Origin: UBA10438 sp044238605
GTDB lineage: Bacteria; Bacteroidota; Ignavibacteria; Kapaibacteriales; Kapaibacteriaceae
Length of the DNA: 64,000 nucleotides
Reading direction: 5' to 3'
Assembly: GCA_044238605.1 (NCBI GenBank)
Contig: JBIICY010000004.1
Coordinates: 124,001-188,000, forward strand
Part shown: in pieces, positions 17,267 through 26,005 of the stretch
How positions within the stretch are numbered: the first letter of the stretch is position 1
Layout: every line of letters begins with the position of its first letter
Translations under genes and position numbers: made by a program
The notes under the pieces: generated by a model
What the model was told of the DNA's origin: nothing
What the model saw: the letters and a program-made list of their open reading frames with translations, nothing else
Database searches by the model: none

Positions 17267-17785
17267 ATGTCGAAAATCAAGAAGAAGCGCCTTGGTTTTG
17301 TGCTGGACATGACGCCGCTGGTGGACATTACGTTCCTCCTGCTGACGTTCTTCATGTTCACTGCGAAGTTCAAGAGCGATTCAGAAAATCAACAAAAGGT
17401 CGAGATCAAGCGTCCACGTACCACCGTTGACACTGCGAAGCTTGCTGACAAGGACCTCGTCATCATCAAAGTTGGTGTAGACTCGGTCCTCAAGGACACA
17501 GCATACTACGTTTCCATGATCAACGAACAGGATGTAGTGAACCTACGTCGTGCAATGACGTCGTTGAAGTTTCCAGGCATGGACGATAAGACAGTTTCGT
17601 TCAAGGTCATGGATACCGTGTGGCTTGCTCAGATCATCGAACAGGCACGGCTTGTCAATCCCCGTGCATCGTTTGCCATCGACGCTGATAAGCGTCTGAG
17701 GTATCAGTGGATTGAAACTGCGATCAACGAGATGAGGAAGAAGAAGGCCACAACCTTCAACTTCGTCACCGAAAAGAAAATGTAA
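17267..17785 (+). CDS. exbD: ExbD/TolR biopolymer transport protein, first copy
   Basis: This 172-residue protein has one N-terminal membrane helix in LDMTPLVDITFLLLTFFMFT, with the aspartate of PLVD as the proton-carrying residue of ExbD. A periplasmic domain follows, about residues 40-172. It works with ExbB to drive TonB. The periplasmic part differs clearly from the second copy next door: it is longer in the middle and has a different charge pattern, so the two may form a mixed pair or serve different partners. It lies 30 nt after exbB. Confidence 0.92.
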   Translation: MSKIKKKRLGFVLDMTPLVDITFLLLTFFMFTAKFKSDSENQQKVEIKRPRTTVDTAKLADKDLVIIKVGVDSVLKDTAYYVSMINEQDVVNLRRAMTSLKFPGMDDKTVSFKVMDTVWLAQIIEQARLVNPRASFAIDADKRLRYQWIETAINEMRKKKATTFNFVTEKKM

Positions 17786-17800
17786 ACAACGAGGTAACTC

Positions 17801-18355
17801 ATGGCAGGCGGTGGTGGTGATTTAGGCGGAGGGAAATCCGAACGGCGGGGGAAGAAAGGCAAGCGCAAGGCCAAAAAGCGTCTTGGTTTTCGTCTCGACA
17901 TGACGCCGCTCGTGGATATTACCTTCCTCCTGCTGACATTCTTCATGCTGACCACATCGATGATCACTCCACAAACAATGGAGATGAACGTTCCACCAGA
18001 GATCGATGAGCCAGTAGAAGTAAAAGAGTCAGAACTCCTTACGGTCCGTATTCGTGAGGACGGCGTGATCTTTGCCAACATGGCCAAGGATACACCCGAA
18101 AAGTATACGCTGAAGACGCTGCAGAAGTACGTAACAGATCAAAACGTTACGCTCAAGAACAGATGTATCGTTGTGCTGAAGGCTTCACCAAGTGCCGAAT
18201 ACGGTCTTGTGGTTCAAGTGCTCGATGTGCTGAATGCGTCCGAACCTGATATCCTGCAGGGACTCAAGTCCGCTGGTATCAATGAGCGTAAGCGCAAGTT
18301 CACAGTTTCTCCTTTCGACAAGACCGAAGACGAAGAAAGGATCAAGGGACTATGA
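17801..18355 (+). CDS. exbD: ExbD/TolR biopolymer transport protein, second copy
   Basis: This 184-residue protein repeats the ExbD helix LDMTPLVDITFLLLTFFMLT with its key aspartate. It carries an extra glycine-rich and strongly basic N-terminal cytoplasmic part (GGGGDLGGGKSERRGKKGKRKAKKR). The periplasmic domain has VPPEIDEPVEV and an alternating TolR/ExbD fold. Two neighbouring exbD copies after one exbB are common in Bacteroidota. Its stop overlaps the tonB start as ATGA, indicating coupled translation. Confidence 0.92.
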   Translation: MAGGGGDLGGGKSERRGKKGKRKAKKRLGFRLDMTPLVDITFLLLTFFMLTTSMITPQTMEMNVPPEIDEPVEVKESELLTVRIREDGVIFANMAKDTPEKYTLKTLQKYVTDQNVTLKNRCIVVLKASPSAEYGLVVQVLDVLNASEPDILQGLKSAGINERKRKFTVSPFDKTEDEERIKGL

Positions 18356-19149
18356 CAACGGCAGCAGTAAATGAGGTTCTCGACAGCACCAAGTATGGTG
18401 CTGCTGAGATCAAGGAGCTGATCCAGCGCAATACGAAAAAGGCATTCGTACGTACGATGCTGATGCTATTGCTTATAGCTCTGTATACGTTCGTTGGCCC
18501 TATCATCTCGGAGTGGTTGTTTCCATCTCCAAAGGTGGTGAAGGTAAAGCTTTCGCGTCTTTCACTCGAAGCCTTGCCTCCGCCGCAGTCACAGACAGAG
18601 GAAGCACCTCCTCCGCCACCACCGTCAAACTTGCCTCCGGCCCCAGCCGCGCGTGCAGGCACGCCGGTAGCTGTTCCGGATGCCGAGATCACTGCAGACA
18701 TGCAGGATTTTGCGAATGTGGACCAGATCAACCGCTCTTCCTCGCAAGGCGGTAGTGGTGAAGATTCAGGTGTTCTAAGCTTTGACCCAGGTGCGGGTGG
18801 TCCTCCGCGTGAGGAAGAAGAAGAGATTATGGATGCCTTCGAATTCGAAGACGGCTTCCTGCCGGTTACAGACGAAGGCGATCTCGTGAAGAAACTCCGT
18901 GATCTGTATACCACAACACAGTCATTCCGCATGGGCTTTGAAGGCACCGTGCTTGTGAGCTTTGTTGTTGGTAAGGATGGACGCATCTCTGAAGTGAAAG
19001 TCGATCCTGAAGGGTCCAGCGGATACCGCGACCTCGACGAAGCTGCCATCAAGGCAATTCGTGGCGCGGTGTACACTCCGGCAAAGAACGCAAACGGACA
19101 GCCAACGGCATGCCGTCTGCAGCGTCCGGTAACATTCCGCCAACGCTAA
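18352..19149 (+). CDS. tonB: TonB-family energy-transducing protein
   Basis: This 265-residue protein has a cytoplasmic N-terminus, one membrane helix (about 36-56), a proline/acidic-rich periplasmic spacer (PPPPPPSNLPPAP; EEEEE) and a C-terminal TonB domain (about 180-265) with FEGTVLVSFVVGKDGRISEV and AIKAIRGAVYTPAKNANGQP. It should contact TonB boxes of outer-membrane receptors using energy from the ExbB/ExbD proteins encoded just upstream. It is the last gene of the operon, and a strong terminator follows. Confidence 0.93.
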   Translation: MTTAAVNEVLDSTKYGAAEIKELIQRNTKKAFVRTMLMLLLIALYTFVGPIISEWLFPSPKVVKVKLSRLSLEALPPPQSQTEEAPPPPPPSNLPPAPAARAGTPVAVPDAEITADMQDFANVDQINRSSSQGGSGEDSGVLSFDPGAGGPPREEEEEIMDAFEFEDGFLPVTDEGDLVKKLRDLYTTTQSFRMGFEGTVLVSFVVGKDGRISEVKVDPEGSSGYRDLDEAAIKAIRGAVYTPAKNANGQPTACRLQRPVTFRQR

Positions 19150-19160
19150 CACGTACCAGC

Positions 19161-19193
19161 AAGCCCCGTGTCAACTTCGGCACGGGGCTTTTT
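19161..19193 (+). terminator. Intrinsic terminator of the exbB-exbD-exbD-tonB operon
   Basis: AAGCCCCGTG (19161-19170) and CACGGGGCTT (19181-19190) form a perfect 10-bp stem with a 10-nt loop, followed by a T run. Confidence 0.93.
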
Positions 19194-19231
19194 CTATTTT
19201 AAGCATATCTCATCACCGTTGGTGCCGCCCC

Positions 19232-19420
19232 ATGTATGCTGTGAACATTATTGCCCGAAGTCTTGTTGCCATAGTTGGTCTGCTCATCGCTTTGGGGGAG
19301 ATATCCGTAGGCACTCTTGGCTCGCCGTTTCAAGAAACCTTCGGCATAGTCGTCTTTTTGTTTGGTGCGCTACGCGTTGCCCAGTTTATCACAAGGAGCC
19401 GAAATGCAGACCCGGAGTAG
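19232..19420 (+). CDS. Small membrane protein, unknown function
   Basis: This 62-residue protein has two hydrophobic stretches, about residues 6-22 and 34-53, around a short polar loop, and ends with a charged tail. The C-terminal 17 nt overlap the start of the PstS-like gene, whose ribosome-binding site AAGGAG lies inside this ORF. I do not recognise a family. Its position between a terminator and a lipoprotein gene, with overlap, supports a real gene that is co-translated with the next. Confidence 0.6.
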   Translation: MYAVNIIARSLVAIVGLLIALGEISVGTLGSPFQETFGIVVFLFGALRVAQFITRSRNADPE

Positions 19421-20351
19421 TAGGGGATGGACCATCGCAGCAGGGCTGGTGATGATCACCGTTATCATCGGCTGCACAAGCGAGCCGCAGCAGGGTCAGC
19501 CTGGATACGAATCTGCCCTTCAAGGCGCTATCACGGTATTGATCGACCCCGAAGTGCGCACGCTGATCGATTCACTTCAGCCGTTGTACGTTCGGGAACA
19601 TCCCAAGGCGGAGATCACCTTTCGGGAAGCTGTTGCTGACGAGGCAATGAATGCAATGCTCAATCGAACAGAGCGCATTGCTATCGTTGCGCGGTCCTAT
19701 ACACCGGTGGAAAACGACCTCCGATCAGAGGCCGGTGCAGACTCGCTGCCACGTGCACTTCTGGCAATGGATGCTCTGGTAGTTGTTGTTCCTCGCACAT
19801 TCCCGTACGATACAATGAATGCCGAGCACATTCGCGGCTGGCTTCGGGGCGATGCCACAGTGCTGGCTAGTTACCCAAAACTTGCAAAGAACCCGCAGTT
19901 TGTTGTTCCCGGAGGGGCCGATGCCTCGGTGTACGGGAACATCGTCAACGTAGTCCTAAATGGATCACAACCTGCTAAGGGTACGGTGGCATCTGTATCC
20001 ACACGTGACTCAGTAAAAGACGTTATCAACTCGAAGGTTGGAGCATACATCGGCTTTGGACTGCTGTCGCAATACGTTCGCGACTCAAGTGTGAAGATGC
20101 TTCGTCTAAGCTATACCGATTCAACGGGCGCTCATGTTTGGCCCAAACCCGTCCACTCGTCATACCTGATGATGCGGCAGTACCCGTTTCCGGTGCCGAT
20201 TTACGTCTACCTTAAACGAGCGCCAAGTCAGCGTGATCTTGCCAGCGGCTATATGCAGTTTGTTACGCGCAGCGCCAAGGTGCAGCGGAAGCTCTTTGAC
20301 TGGGGAATTGAGCCTGGCTATGCCAAGATTACCCTGTACAAAGAGGATTAA
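19404..20351 (+). CDS. PstS-like substrate-binding lipoprotein
   Basis: This 315-residue lipoprotein has a signal ending in VIIGC (lipobox) and a periplasmic-binding-protein fold. The body begins GAITVLIDPEVRTLIDSL, and later shows AIVARSYTP, NAEHIRGWLRGD, VPGGADASVYGNI and GAYIGFGLLSQYV, the order found in PstS-type phosphate-binding proteins. ATG 19404 has AAGGAG 5 nt upstream; a longer frame from 19362 is less likely. No pstCAB genes are adjacent, so it may act as a stand-alone binding or signalling protein. The ligand is inferred, not shown. Confidence 0.75.
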   Translation: MQTRSSRGWTIAAGLVMITVIIGCTSEPQQGQPGYESALQGAITVLIDPEVRTLIDSLQPLYVREHPKAEITFREAVADEAMNAMLNRTERIAIVARSYTPVENDLRSEAGADSLPRALLAMDALVVVVPRTFPYDTMNAEHIRGWLRGDATVLASYPKLAKNPQFVVPGGADASVYGNIVNVVLNGSQPAKGTVASVSTRDSVKDVINSKVGAYIGFGLLSQYVRDSSVKMLRLSYTDSTGAHVWPKPVHSSYLMMRQYPFPVPIYVYLKRAPSQRDLASGYMQFVTRSAKVQRKLFDWGIEPGYAKITLYKED

Positions 20352-20412
20352 ACGGGGCTGATATGCCCGTTTGGTAACACGCTAGCAGTCGATTATCTCG
20401 AGATAATTTGGG

Positions 20413-20420
20413 TATTTTTG
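20413..20420 (+). promoter_or_regulatory. TATTTTTG promoter box before the TPR gene
   Basis: TATTTTTG followed by CGC matches the TAnnTTTG consensus. The start codon (20454) is 33 nt downstream, so this transcript would have a short leader. No clear TTG is present at the -33 spacing. Confidence 0.5.
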
Positions 20421-20453
20421 CGCCCCGTTCACTTTTACCCGTACAGAACCACC

Positions 20454-22178
20454 ATGAACCATATGCTTTCTAGAATGCTTTGCTGTGCAATGCTCATTGC
20501 AGGTCTTGTGCCGGCCCTTGCCCGTGCAGACGAGTATAGCGATGCGCAAAAGGCGGTAGAAGAAAAAGACTACGTGAAGGCGCTCGAGCTTATTCGTGTG
20601 GCCATTGCCAAGGAGCCGCAAGACATCGACCGGCTGCGTCTCGGTGCAAAGGTCTACCTGGAAATGAACATCCTTGATACGGCAGCCCAATACGCTAAGC
20701 GCGTCTATAAAGACGATGATGATGTAAAGGAGAACGTGCTGCTCTACGCAAATGCGCTCATCGCAACCAATCAGGCCGCTGAGGCATGTGTAGCAATCAA
20801 GAAGTTCCGTAAAGGCGTTGACGATGTAGAGATGGCCCTTGCTCACGTAGATGCTCTGGTTGCGGCAGACAGTCTGGTCTCTGCTGAGCTCGTGGCAACG
20901 ACGGCTCGTTCGAAGTTCTCAAAGAGCCCCTTGGCATACCTTGCCTTGGGCAACCTGTATTTCAACTGGAAGCCGCGTCCGATCCTTGAAAACGCCGCCG
21001 ATAACTATCGTGCCGCATTGGATCTTGACAACAATAACGTTGAAGCTCACTTTAATCTTGCCATCTGTTATTGGAAAATGCGCAATCGTGAGAGCGATGA
21101 TGCACTTGCCACTGAGTATCTGACCAAGTGTCTTGATGAGTGGACAACCGTTTCTACGCTTGATCCGAAGAACGCTCGCGCGTGGTTTGAGCAGGGCAAG
21201 ATCTATTACTACGCAAAGAAGTACACAAAGGCCGTTAGTGCCCTCAAGGAGTATCGCGTGCTGCGTCCTGTAGGCTCGGGAGAGCCCATGGCATCGTGGT
21301 TCCTTGGTGAGTCGCTCTACAAGCTTGCCAAGTGCGATGAAGCTCAGCAGCATCTCGAGGATGCTGCACGCCAGGTAGACTCGCTCAAGTCAAAGGTTGC
21401 CCTGATGCTTGCCCGCTGTAACTATGATGCAAAGAAATGGGGCGAGTGTGCCAAGAAGTACGATGAAGCCGTTGTGTTCGAATCATCATGGGAGCCAACT
21501 GACTACTGGAATCACGGTACAGCCCTGATCCTGGCCGGTGACACCGTGAAAGCCATCAACGTGATGCTCGTAGCTTCTGATAAAGCCCCGAAGCAGTGCG
21601 CAGCAATGTTCCGTCTTGGCTTCCTGCTCCAAGTGCGGAAGCAATATGCTTCCTCTAGCAAGGTTTTTCTTTCGCGACTTGCCAACTGTTCCGACAGTAA
21701 CGACACGCGCGTGAATATCCTGATCGGGAACAATTTCTTTGCAGACAGCTTGGTTGATAGCGCCATTACATATTACCAGCGTGCCCTTACGATCTCGCCA
21801 AAGAGCATGTGGGCGCAGCAGCTCATGGGAGAATCCTACCTGCTCAAGGGTGATGAAGTGATCGGGGATTCGCTCCTGAACGGCGTGATCGCCAATGCGC
21901 AGACATCAACATCAAACGATGAAAAGCGCTACGGAATTGCCGCTATCAATGCTCTGAATAACTTCGATATCAAGAAGCGCGACTACAAGGGAATCGTAGA
22001 CCGGTGTAAGATCGGTACCCAGATCAACCCTCAGTCTGCCATCGTATGGCTGTATTTGGGCATCGGATACCAGGGCCTAAAGGACCTTGATAATGCCAAA
22101 GAAGCCTATCAGGCAGTCCTAAAGATCGACCCCAATAATCAGATGGCAAAGAAGAACCTGCAGTCTCTAGGCAAGTAA
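20454..22178 (+). CDS. Exported tetratricopeptide-repeat protein
   Basis: This 574-residue protein has a signal peptide (about 1-25, ending ALARADEY) and then TPR-type helical repeats to the end, for example AYLALGNLYFNWKP, AHFNLAICYWKMRN, ARAWFEQGKIYYYAKKYTKA and IVWLYLGIGYQGLKDLDNAK. TPR proteins act as periplasmic or outer-membrane scaffolds; no enzymatic domain is visible. ATG 20454 begins the signal peptide; an upstream in-frame TTG is within the promoter box. It appears to be monocistronic, with a promoter box in front and a hairpin behind. The partner is unknown. Confidence 0.85.
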   Translation: MNHMLSRMLCCAMLIAGLVPALARADEYSDAQKAVEEKDYVKALELIRVAIAKEPQDIDRLRLGAKVYLEMNILDTAAQYAKRVYKDDDDVKENVLLYANALIATNQAAEACVAIKKFRKGVDDVEMALAHVDALVAADSLVSAELVATTARSKFSKSPLAYLALGNLYFNWKPRPILENAADNYRAALDLDNNNVEAHFNLAICYWKMRNRESDDALATEYLTKCLDEWTTVSTLDPKNARAWFEQGKIYYYAKKYTKAVSALKEYRVLRPVGSGEPMASWFLGESLYKLAKCDEAQQHLEDAARQVDSLKSKVALMLARCNYDAKKWGECAKKYDEAVVFESSWEPTDYWNHGTALILAGDTVKAINVMLVASDKAPKQCAAMFRLGFLLQVRKQYASSSKVFLSRLANCSDSNDTRVNILIGNNFFADSLVDSAITYYQRALTISPKSMWAQQLMGESYLLKGDEVIGDSLLNGVIANAQTSTSNDEKRYGIAAINALNNFDIKKRDYKGIVDRCKIGTQINPQSAIVWLYLGIGYQGLKDLDNAKEAYQAVLKIDPNNQMAKKNLQSLGK

Positions 22179-22183
22179 CCTAG

Positions 22184-22207
22184 AGCTAAATGCTTGGTAA
22201 TTTAGCT
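22184..22207 (+). terminator. Weak hairpin after the TPR gene
   Basis: AGCTAAAT (22184-22191) pairs with ATTTAGCT (22200-22207) over an 8-nt loop, but only a short T-poor sequence follows. It may be a weak terminator. Confidence 0.35.
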
Positions 22208-22216
22208 TCTACGCCA

Positions 22217-22224
22217 TATTTTTG
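22217..22224 (+). promoter_or_regulatory. TATTTTTG promoter box before the DUF177-rpmF-lipid cluster
   Basis: TATTTTTG followed by CGG matches TAnnTTTG. TTG at 22194-22196 lies 20 nt upstream, a proper -33 spacing. The start codon at 22259 is 34 nt downstream. This is the likely main promoter of the fatty-acid cluster. Confidence 0.6.
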
Positions 22225-22258
22225 CGGTCTTGTCAACACACGATTCTGCCTCACTGCC

Positions 22259-22783
22259 ATGATATCACTCGACATCGTGGGTCTTCGAGAGGGGAATCAT
22301 CCCTTCACAATCGAATCGACGGCCCAGGACATTCCACATCTCCCTGCGGAGTATACGGGGCTGGTCACGGTGCAGGGTCTGCTTCAAAAGCATGGGCGGC
22401 GATACACCATCGACGCCACGGCCACAGGGCAGGCGCACTTCACATGTGATCGTTCGTTGGAGGAGTTCGACGAAGATATTTCGGCCGATCTTTCTCTTTC
22501 GTACATCGTAGATCCAGCACTTGCAGCTGAACAGGCTGGTAAGGGGCAGGATCTGGACGAAGAGGTGATTCGCGGAATTCGTGAGGAAGACAAGCGCATC
22601 GACATCACCGAAGATGTGCGTCAGGTGTTAGCGGTAGCAATCCCATTGCGCCATGTAGCACCGGCATATCGAGACGTACCGCTGGAGCAGCTGCATCCGG
22701 CACTTGCACCCAAAGCTCGTGCTGCTGATGATGAGCCAGTAGATGATCGGTGGGCAGCATTGAAGAATTTAAAACGAACGTAA
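22259..22783 (+). CDS. DUF177 (YceD-like) protein
   Basis: This 174-residue protein belongs to the DUF177 family, found immediately before rpmF in most bacteria and linked to 23S rRNA/large-subunit biogenesis. Typical features are the middle ATGQAHFTCDRSLEEF, where a family CxR motif is usual (here one cysteine, CDRS), the acidic segment LDEEVIRGIREEDKRIDI, and the C-terminal DDRWAALKNL. ATG 22259 fits the family start (MISLDIVGL); an upstream in-frame start at 22190 would place the promoter box inside the gene. rpmF follows after 15 nt. Confidence 0.85.
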   Translation: MISLDIVGLREGNHPFTIESTAQDIPHLPAEYTGLVTVQGLLQKHGRRYTIDATATGQAHFTCDRSLEEFDEDISADLSLSYIVDPALAAEQAGKGQDLDEEVIRGIREEDKRIDITEDVRQVLAVAIPLRHVAPAYRDVPLEQLHPALAPKARAADDEPVDDRWAALKNLKRT

Positions 22784-22798
22784 TCCGAGGATACAGTC

Positions 22799-22975
22799 AT
22801 GCCAAATCCAAAGCGCCGCCACTCGAAATCACGTAGTGCGAAGCGTCGTACACATTACAAGGCGTCAGCGCCAACAATAATGTCGTGCCCTAACTGCAGT
22901 GCTGCAAAGCAGCCGCACATCGTTTGCCACTCTTGCGGATATTACAACGGCCGCAAGATTATCAACGTCGACTAA
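22799..22975 (+). CDS. rpmF: 50S ribosomal protein L32
   Basis: This 58-residue protein is L32, which sits at the large subunit near the peptidyl-transferase exit region. It begins MPNPKRRHSKSRSAKRRTHY, the family's basic N-terminus, and has a zinc ribbon with C30, C33, C43 and C46 (CPNC and CHSC). A GAGGA ribosome-binding site is 5-10 nt upstream. It lies between the DUF177 gene and plsX, the classical arrangement that joins ribosome and fatty-acid synthesis. Confidence 0.97.
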   Translation: MPNPKRRHSKSRSAKRRTHYKASAPTIMSCPNCSAAKQPHIVCHSCGYYNGRKIINVD

Positions 22976-23011
22976 TCACTGCACTGTTGTGCACTGTGAC
23001 GTGGGACGTCG

Positions 23012-24070
23012 GTGAGTACAACGACAACAATTGAGGCACTAGCAGAAACTCCACGCCCTCGGCGTGTAGTTGTTGATGCAATGGGAGGAGATTTTGCCCC
23101 ACTGAACGAAGTTCAGGGGGCTTTTCGTGCGTTAGAGGCCCTAGGCCCGGATGTGGAAATCATTCTCGTCGGTCGTGAGGACGACATCCGAAAACACCTT
23201 GGAACTTCCGGCGGCCGTGTGAAAATTCTTCATGCGTCGGACGTAGTGGGCATGAGCGACGAACCCTCTTCGATTGTAAAGCATCGTAAAGACTCATCGC
23301 TGTATGTTGGACTGGACCTAGTCCGCCAGGGCTATGCAGATGCTTTTGTTTCCTCTGGCAACACAGGCGGCGTAATGGCAACTGCCACGATGGTGCTCGG
23401 ACGAATTCCCGGTGTAAGCCGTCCAACGATTGGTTCGTTCTTCCCAACGGTTACAGGCAGGCCAACATTGCTTGTGGATGTTGGGGCTAATGTAGACAGC
23501 AAGCCCCGGTTCCTGCACGACTTTGCCGTGATGGGCAGCGTGTATACCGAACTGATGCAAGGCATTTCGAGCCCAACAGTTGGACTTCTCAACGTTGGCG
23601 AAGAAGAGGGCAAGGGCACCGAGGTTGTGCGGGAAACACACGCACTGCTCAAGAACAGTGCCGTGAATTTTGCCGGTAATGTAGAGGGACGAGACATCCT
23701 GAAGGGTACGGTAGACATCGTAGTCTGCGACGGATTTGAAGGCAACATCGTCCTCAAGTTTGCCGAAAGCATCCTTGGATTCTTGAAGCATCGCTTTGTA
23801 AGCTATGCGAATAAGGGGCTGATGCAAAAGCTTATCATCGGTGCGTTCAAGCCCGTTCTCAAAAGGGTGCTCAGCGGTATGGATTACCAGGAATACGGCG
23901 GCGTGCCGCTGCTTGGTGTCAATGGCGTTGTGATTATCGGGCATGGGAGCGGCTCGCCCCTTGCCATAACAAACATGATTCTAAAAGCCGAGGAAATGGT
24001 TCGCAAGGATGTCAACCGCGTCATCCAAAGCAAGCTTGCCATACCTCGCGAAACGAGAGATCAACAATGA
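23012..24070 (+). CDS. plsX: Phosphate acyltransferase PlsX
   Basis: This 352-residue enzyme turns acyl-ACP into acyl-phosphate, the acyl donor for PlsY in phospholipid synthesis. It has VVVDAMGGDFAP (about residues 19-30), SGNTGGVMATATMVLGRIPG and the C-terminal GVNGVVIIGHGSG. The start is GTG 23012, which gives about 18 residues before the usual family start; a shorter protein from an internal start is possible but no better codon precedes VVVDAMGG. Its stop overlaps the fabH start as ATGA. Confidence 0.95.
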   Translation: MSTTTTIEALAETPRPRRVVVDAMGGDFAPLNEVQGAFRALEALGPDVEIILVGREDDIRKHLGTSGGRVKILHASDVVGMSDEPSSIVKHRKDSSLYVGLDLVRQGYADAFVSSGNTGGVMATATMVLGRIPGVSRPTIGSFFPTVTGRPTLLVDVGANVDSKPRFLHDFAVMGSVYTELMQGISSPTVGLLNVGEEEGKGTEVVRETHALLKNSAVNFAGNVEGRDILKGTVDIVVCDGFEGNIVLKFAESILGFLKHRFVSYANKGLMQKLIIGAFKPVLKRVLSGMDYQEYGGVPLLGVNGVVIIGHGSGSPLAITNMILKAEEMVRKDVNRVIQSKLAIPRETRDQQ

Positions 24071-25068
24071 AAGCTGTGATTACAGCCATCGCGCATCATG
24101 TGCCGGAGGGAGTCTATGACAACAACTGGTTTGCGCAAAAGGTAGACACCACAGATGAGTGGATCCGCACCCGAACAGGGATTAGCGAGCGTCACTTTGC
24201 ATTTGAAGGTGGTCTCACGGACATCATCGTGCCTGCTGCCGAGGCAGTTCTGAAGCAGCGAGGTATTACGGCGGAAGATATCGACTGTATCATCATTGCA
24301 ACTGTTACGCCCGACAGAATCTTTCCGTCGAGTGCGGCTATTCTGCAGCGCAAGATCGGTGCAAAGAACGCCTGGGGCTTTGACCTTGCGGGCGCGTGCA
24401 GCGGCTTCCTATATGCACTTGTTACAGCTTCGAAACTTATCGAGTCGGGCGCCTCGAAGAAGCTTCTGCTCGTTGGTGGCGACAAAATGAGCACGCTTCT
24501 AGACTTTGAAGACCGCACAACATGCGTGCTCTTTGGTGATGGTTGCGGTGCCGTGATCCTCGAACCTAGCGAGTCGGATGAATACGGAGTGATGGACCAC
24601 ATACTTCGTATGGACGGTAACGGAGAACAACATCTGTACCAAAAGGCAGGGGGTTCGTTGCATCCACCTACCATTGAGACAGTGACCAACAAAGAACACC
24701 ACATCCACCAAGAAGGTCAGGCAGTGTTCAAGAGCGCGGTCAAGGGCATGGCAGATGTTTCCTACGAAATCATGGAACGCAACAAGCTTACGGCCGATGA
24801 TGTAGCATGGCTTGTGCCGCACCAGGCAAACCTGCGCATCATTGATGCTACGGCAGAACGCATGGGGCTGAGCAAGGACAAGGTGATGATCAATATCGAC
24901 CGGTACGGCAACACAACAGCTGGTACGATTCCGATCTGCTTGTCGGAGCTCTATCAAACGAACAAGGTACACAAGGGCGACTATCTCGTGCTCTCCTCGT
25001 TTGGGGCCGGGTACACATGGGGCTCGGTGCTCCTGCGCTGGTCGCTGGAACAGAAAGAGACGGTATAA
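24067..25068 (+). CDS. fabH: Beta-ketoacyl-ACP synthase III
   Basis: This 333-residue thiolase-fold enzyme condenses acetyl-CoA with malonyl-ACP to start fatty-acid chains. The catalytic cysteine is C111 in LAGACSGFLYAL, the histidine is in WLVPHQANLRI, and the asparagine in NIDRYGNTTAGTIP. The N-terminal DEWIRTRTGISERH is also typical. fabD begins 4 nt after its stop. Confidence 0.97.
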   Translation: MKAVITAIAHHVPEGVYDNNWFAQKVDTTDEWIRTRTGISERHFAFEGGLTDIIVPAAEAVLKQRGITAEDIDCIIIATVTPDRIFPSSAAILQRKIGAKNAWGFDLAGACSGFLYALVTASKLIESGASKKLLLVGGDKMSTLLDFEDRTTCVLFGDGCGAVILEPSESDEYGVMDHILRMDGNGEQHLYQKAGGSLHPPTIETVTNKEHHIHQEGQAVFKSAVKGMADVSYEIMERNKLTADDVAWLVPHQANLRIIDATAERMGLSKDKVMINIDRYGNTTAGTIPICLSELYQTNKVHKGDYLVLSSFGAGYTWGSVLLRWSLEQKETV

Positions 25069-25072
25069 CGCG

Positions 25073-25993
25073 ATGTCAAAGGCTCTACTATTCTCCGGAC
25101 AGGGATCGCAGTACGTTGGTATGACGAAGGATCTCGTTGATGCTTACGACGCTGCCCGTGCGATTGCCACGCAGGCCAACGAGATTCTCGGATACGATCT
25201 CCATGCCATCATGGTGAACGGTCCGGAAGACGAACTCCGCAAAACCAAGTACACACAGCCCGCGCTCTTTCTGCACGAAGCAATGCTATTGGCGCTCACA
25301 TCGAGAGATGGTGTAGCAGCCGTTGCCGGACACTCCCTCGGGGAGTATTCAGCCCTGCATGCTGCAGGCGTCTTAACGTTTGAAGATGCCCTAACGCTTG
25401 TGCAGTTGCGGGCGCAGCTAATGTGGGACGCTGGCAATGCGATTCCAGGTACGATGGCTGCTGTGGTAGGACTCGACGACGATGCCGTGCGCGCGGTGTG
25501 CCAGGAGCTTAATGGTCAAGACGGCAACGTGATCGTTCCGGCCAATTTCAACTCGCCCGGTCAGGTGGTTATCAGCGGTTCTGCAGAATACGTACGTGCC
25601 TGCATGCCTGTGTTCAAGGAACGCGGTGCCAAGATGGTCAAGGAGCTGCAGGTGAGCGGTGCGTTCCATTCGCCCCTTCTCGCCGATGCCGAACAGGGGC
25701 TGGCAGAGAAGATCAAGGCAACAACATTCTCAGCACCCACCGTGCCTGTCTACGTAAACGTAAGCGGCAAGCCGGTCAATGATGCGGAAGAACTTAAAGG
25801 CAGCGCAATCAGACAGCTCACATCACCGGTTTTGTGGACGTCCACGATGAATACCATGTGGGCTGATGGAATCACGACGTACTGCGAAATGGGTCCCGGT
25901 AAGGTGCTTCAGGGACTTGTGAAACGTACGCTTGCTGAAGCGGTGATTGACGGTGTTGACACAGCCGCAGATGTAGCTCGATACAACGGATAA
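25073..25993 (+). CDS. fabD: Malonyl-CoA-ACP transacylase
   Basis: This 306-residue enzyme loads malonyl groups onto acyl carrier protein. It begins MSKALLFSGQGSQYVGM, with the GQGSQ motif, and has the nucleophile serine in GHSLGEYSAL and the histidine in SGAFHSPLL. The end carries YCEMGPGKVLQGLVKR. ATG 25073 is chosen because the motif begins here; the longer open frame from 25001 lies inside fabH. Part of the plsX-fabH-fabD-fabG-acpP-fabF cluster. Confidence 0.97.
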   Translation: MSKALLFSGQGSQYVGMTKDLVDAYDAARAIATQANEILGYDLHAIMVNGPEDELRKTKYTQPALFLHEAMLLALTSRDGVAAVAGHSLGEYSALHAAGVLTFEDALTLVQLRAQLMWDAGNAIPGTMAAVVGLDDDAVRAVCQELNGQDGNVIVPANFNSPGQVVISGSAEYVRACMPVFKERGAKMVKELQVSGAFHSPLLADAEQGLAEKIKATTFSAPTVPVYVNVSGKPVNDAEELKGSAIRQLTSPVLWTSTMNTMWADGITTYCEMGPGKVLQGLVKRTLAEAVIDGVDTAADVARYNG

Positions 25994-26005
25994 CGGAGAA
26001 TAATC

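Noticed and set aside
20382..20846. Minus-strand ORF before the TPR gene
   Set aside because: It overlaps the TPR signal peptide and the TATTTTTG box, and has no protein family features.
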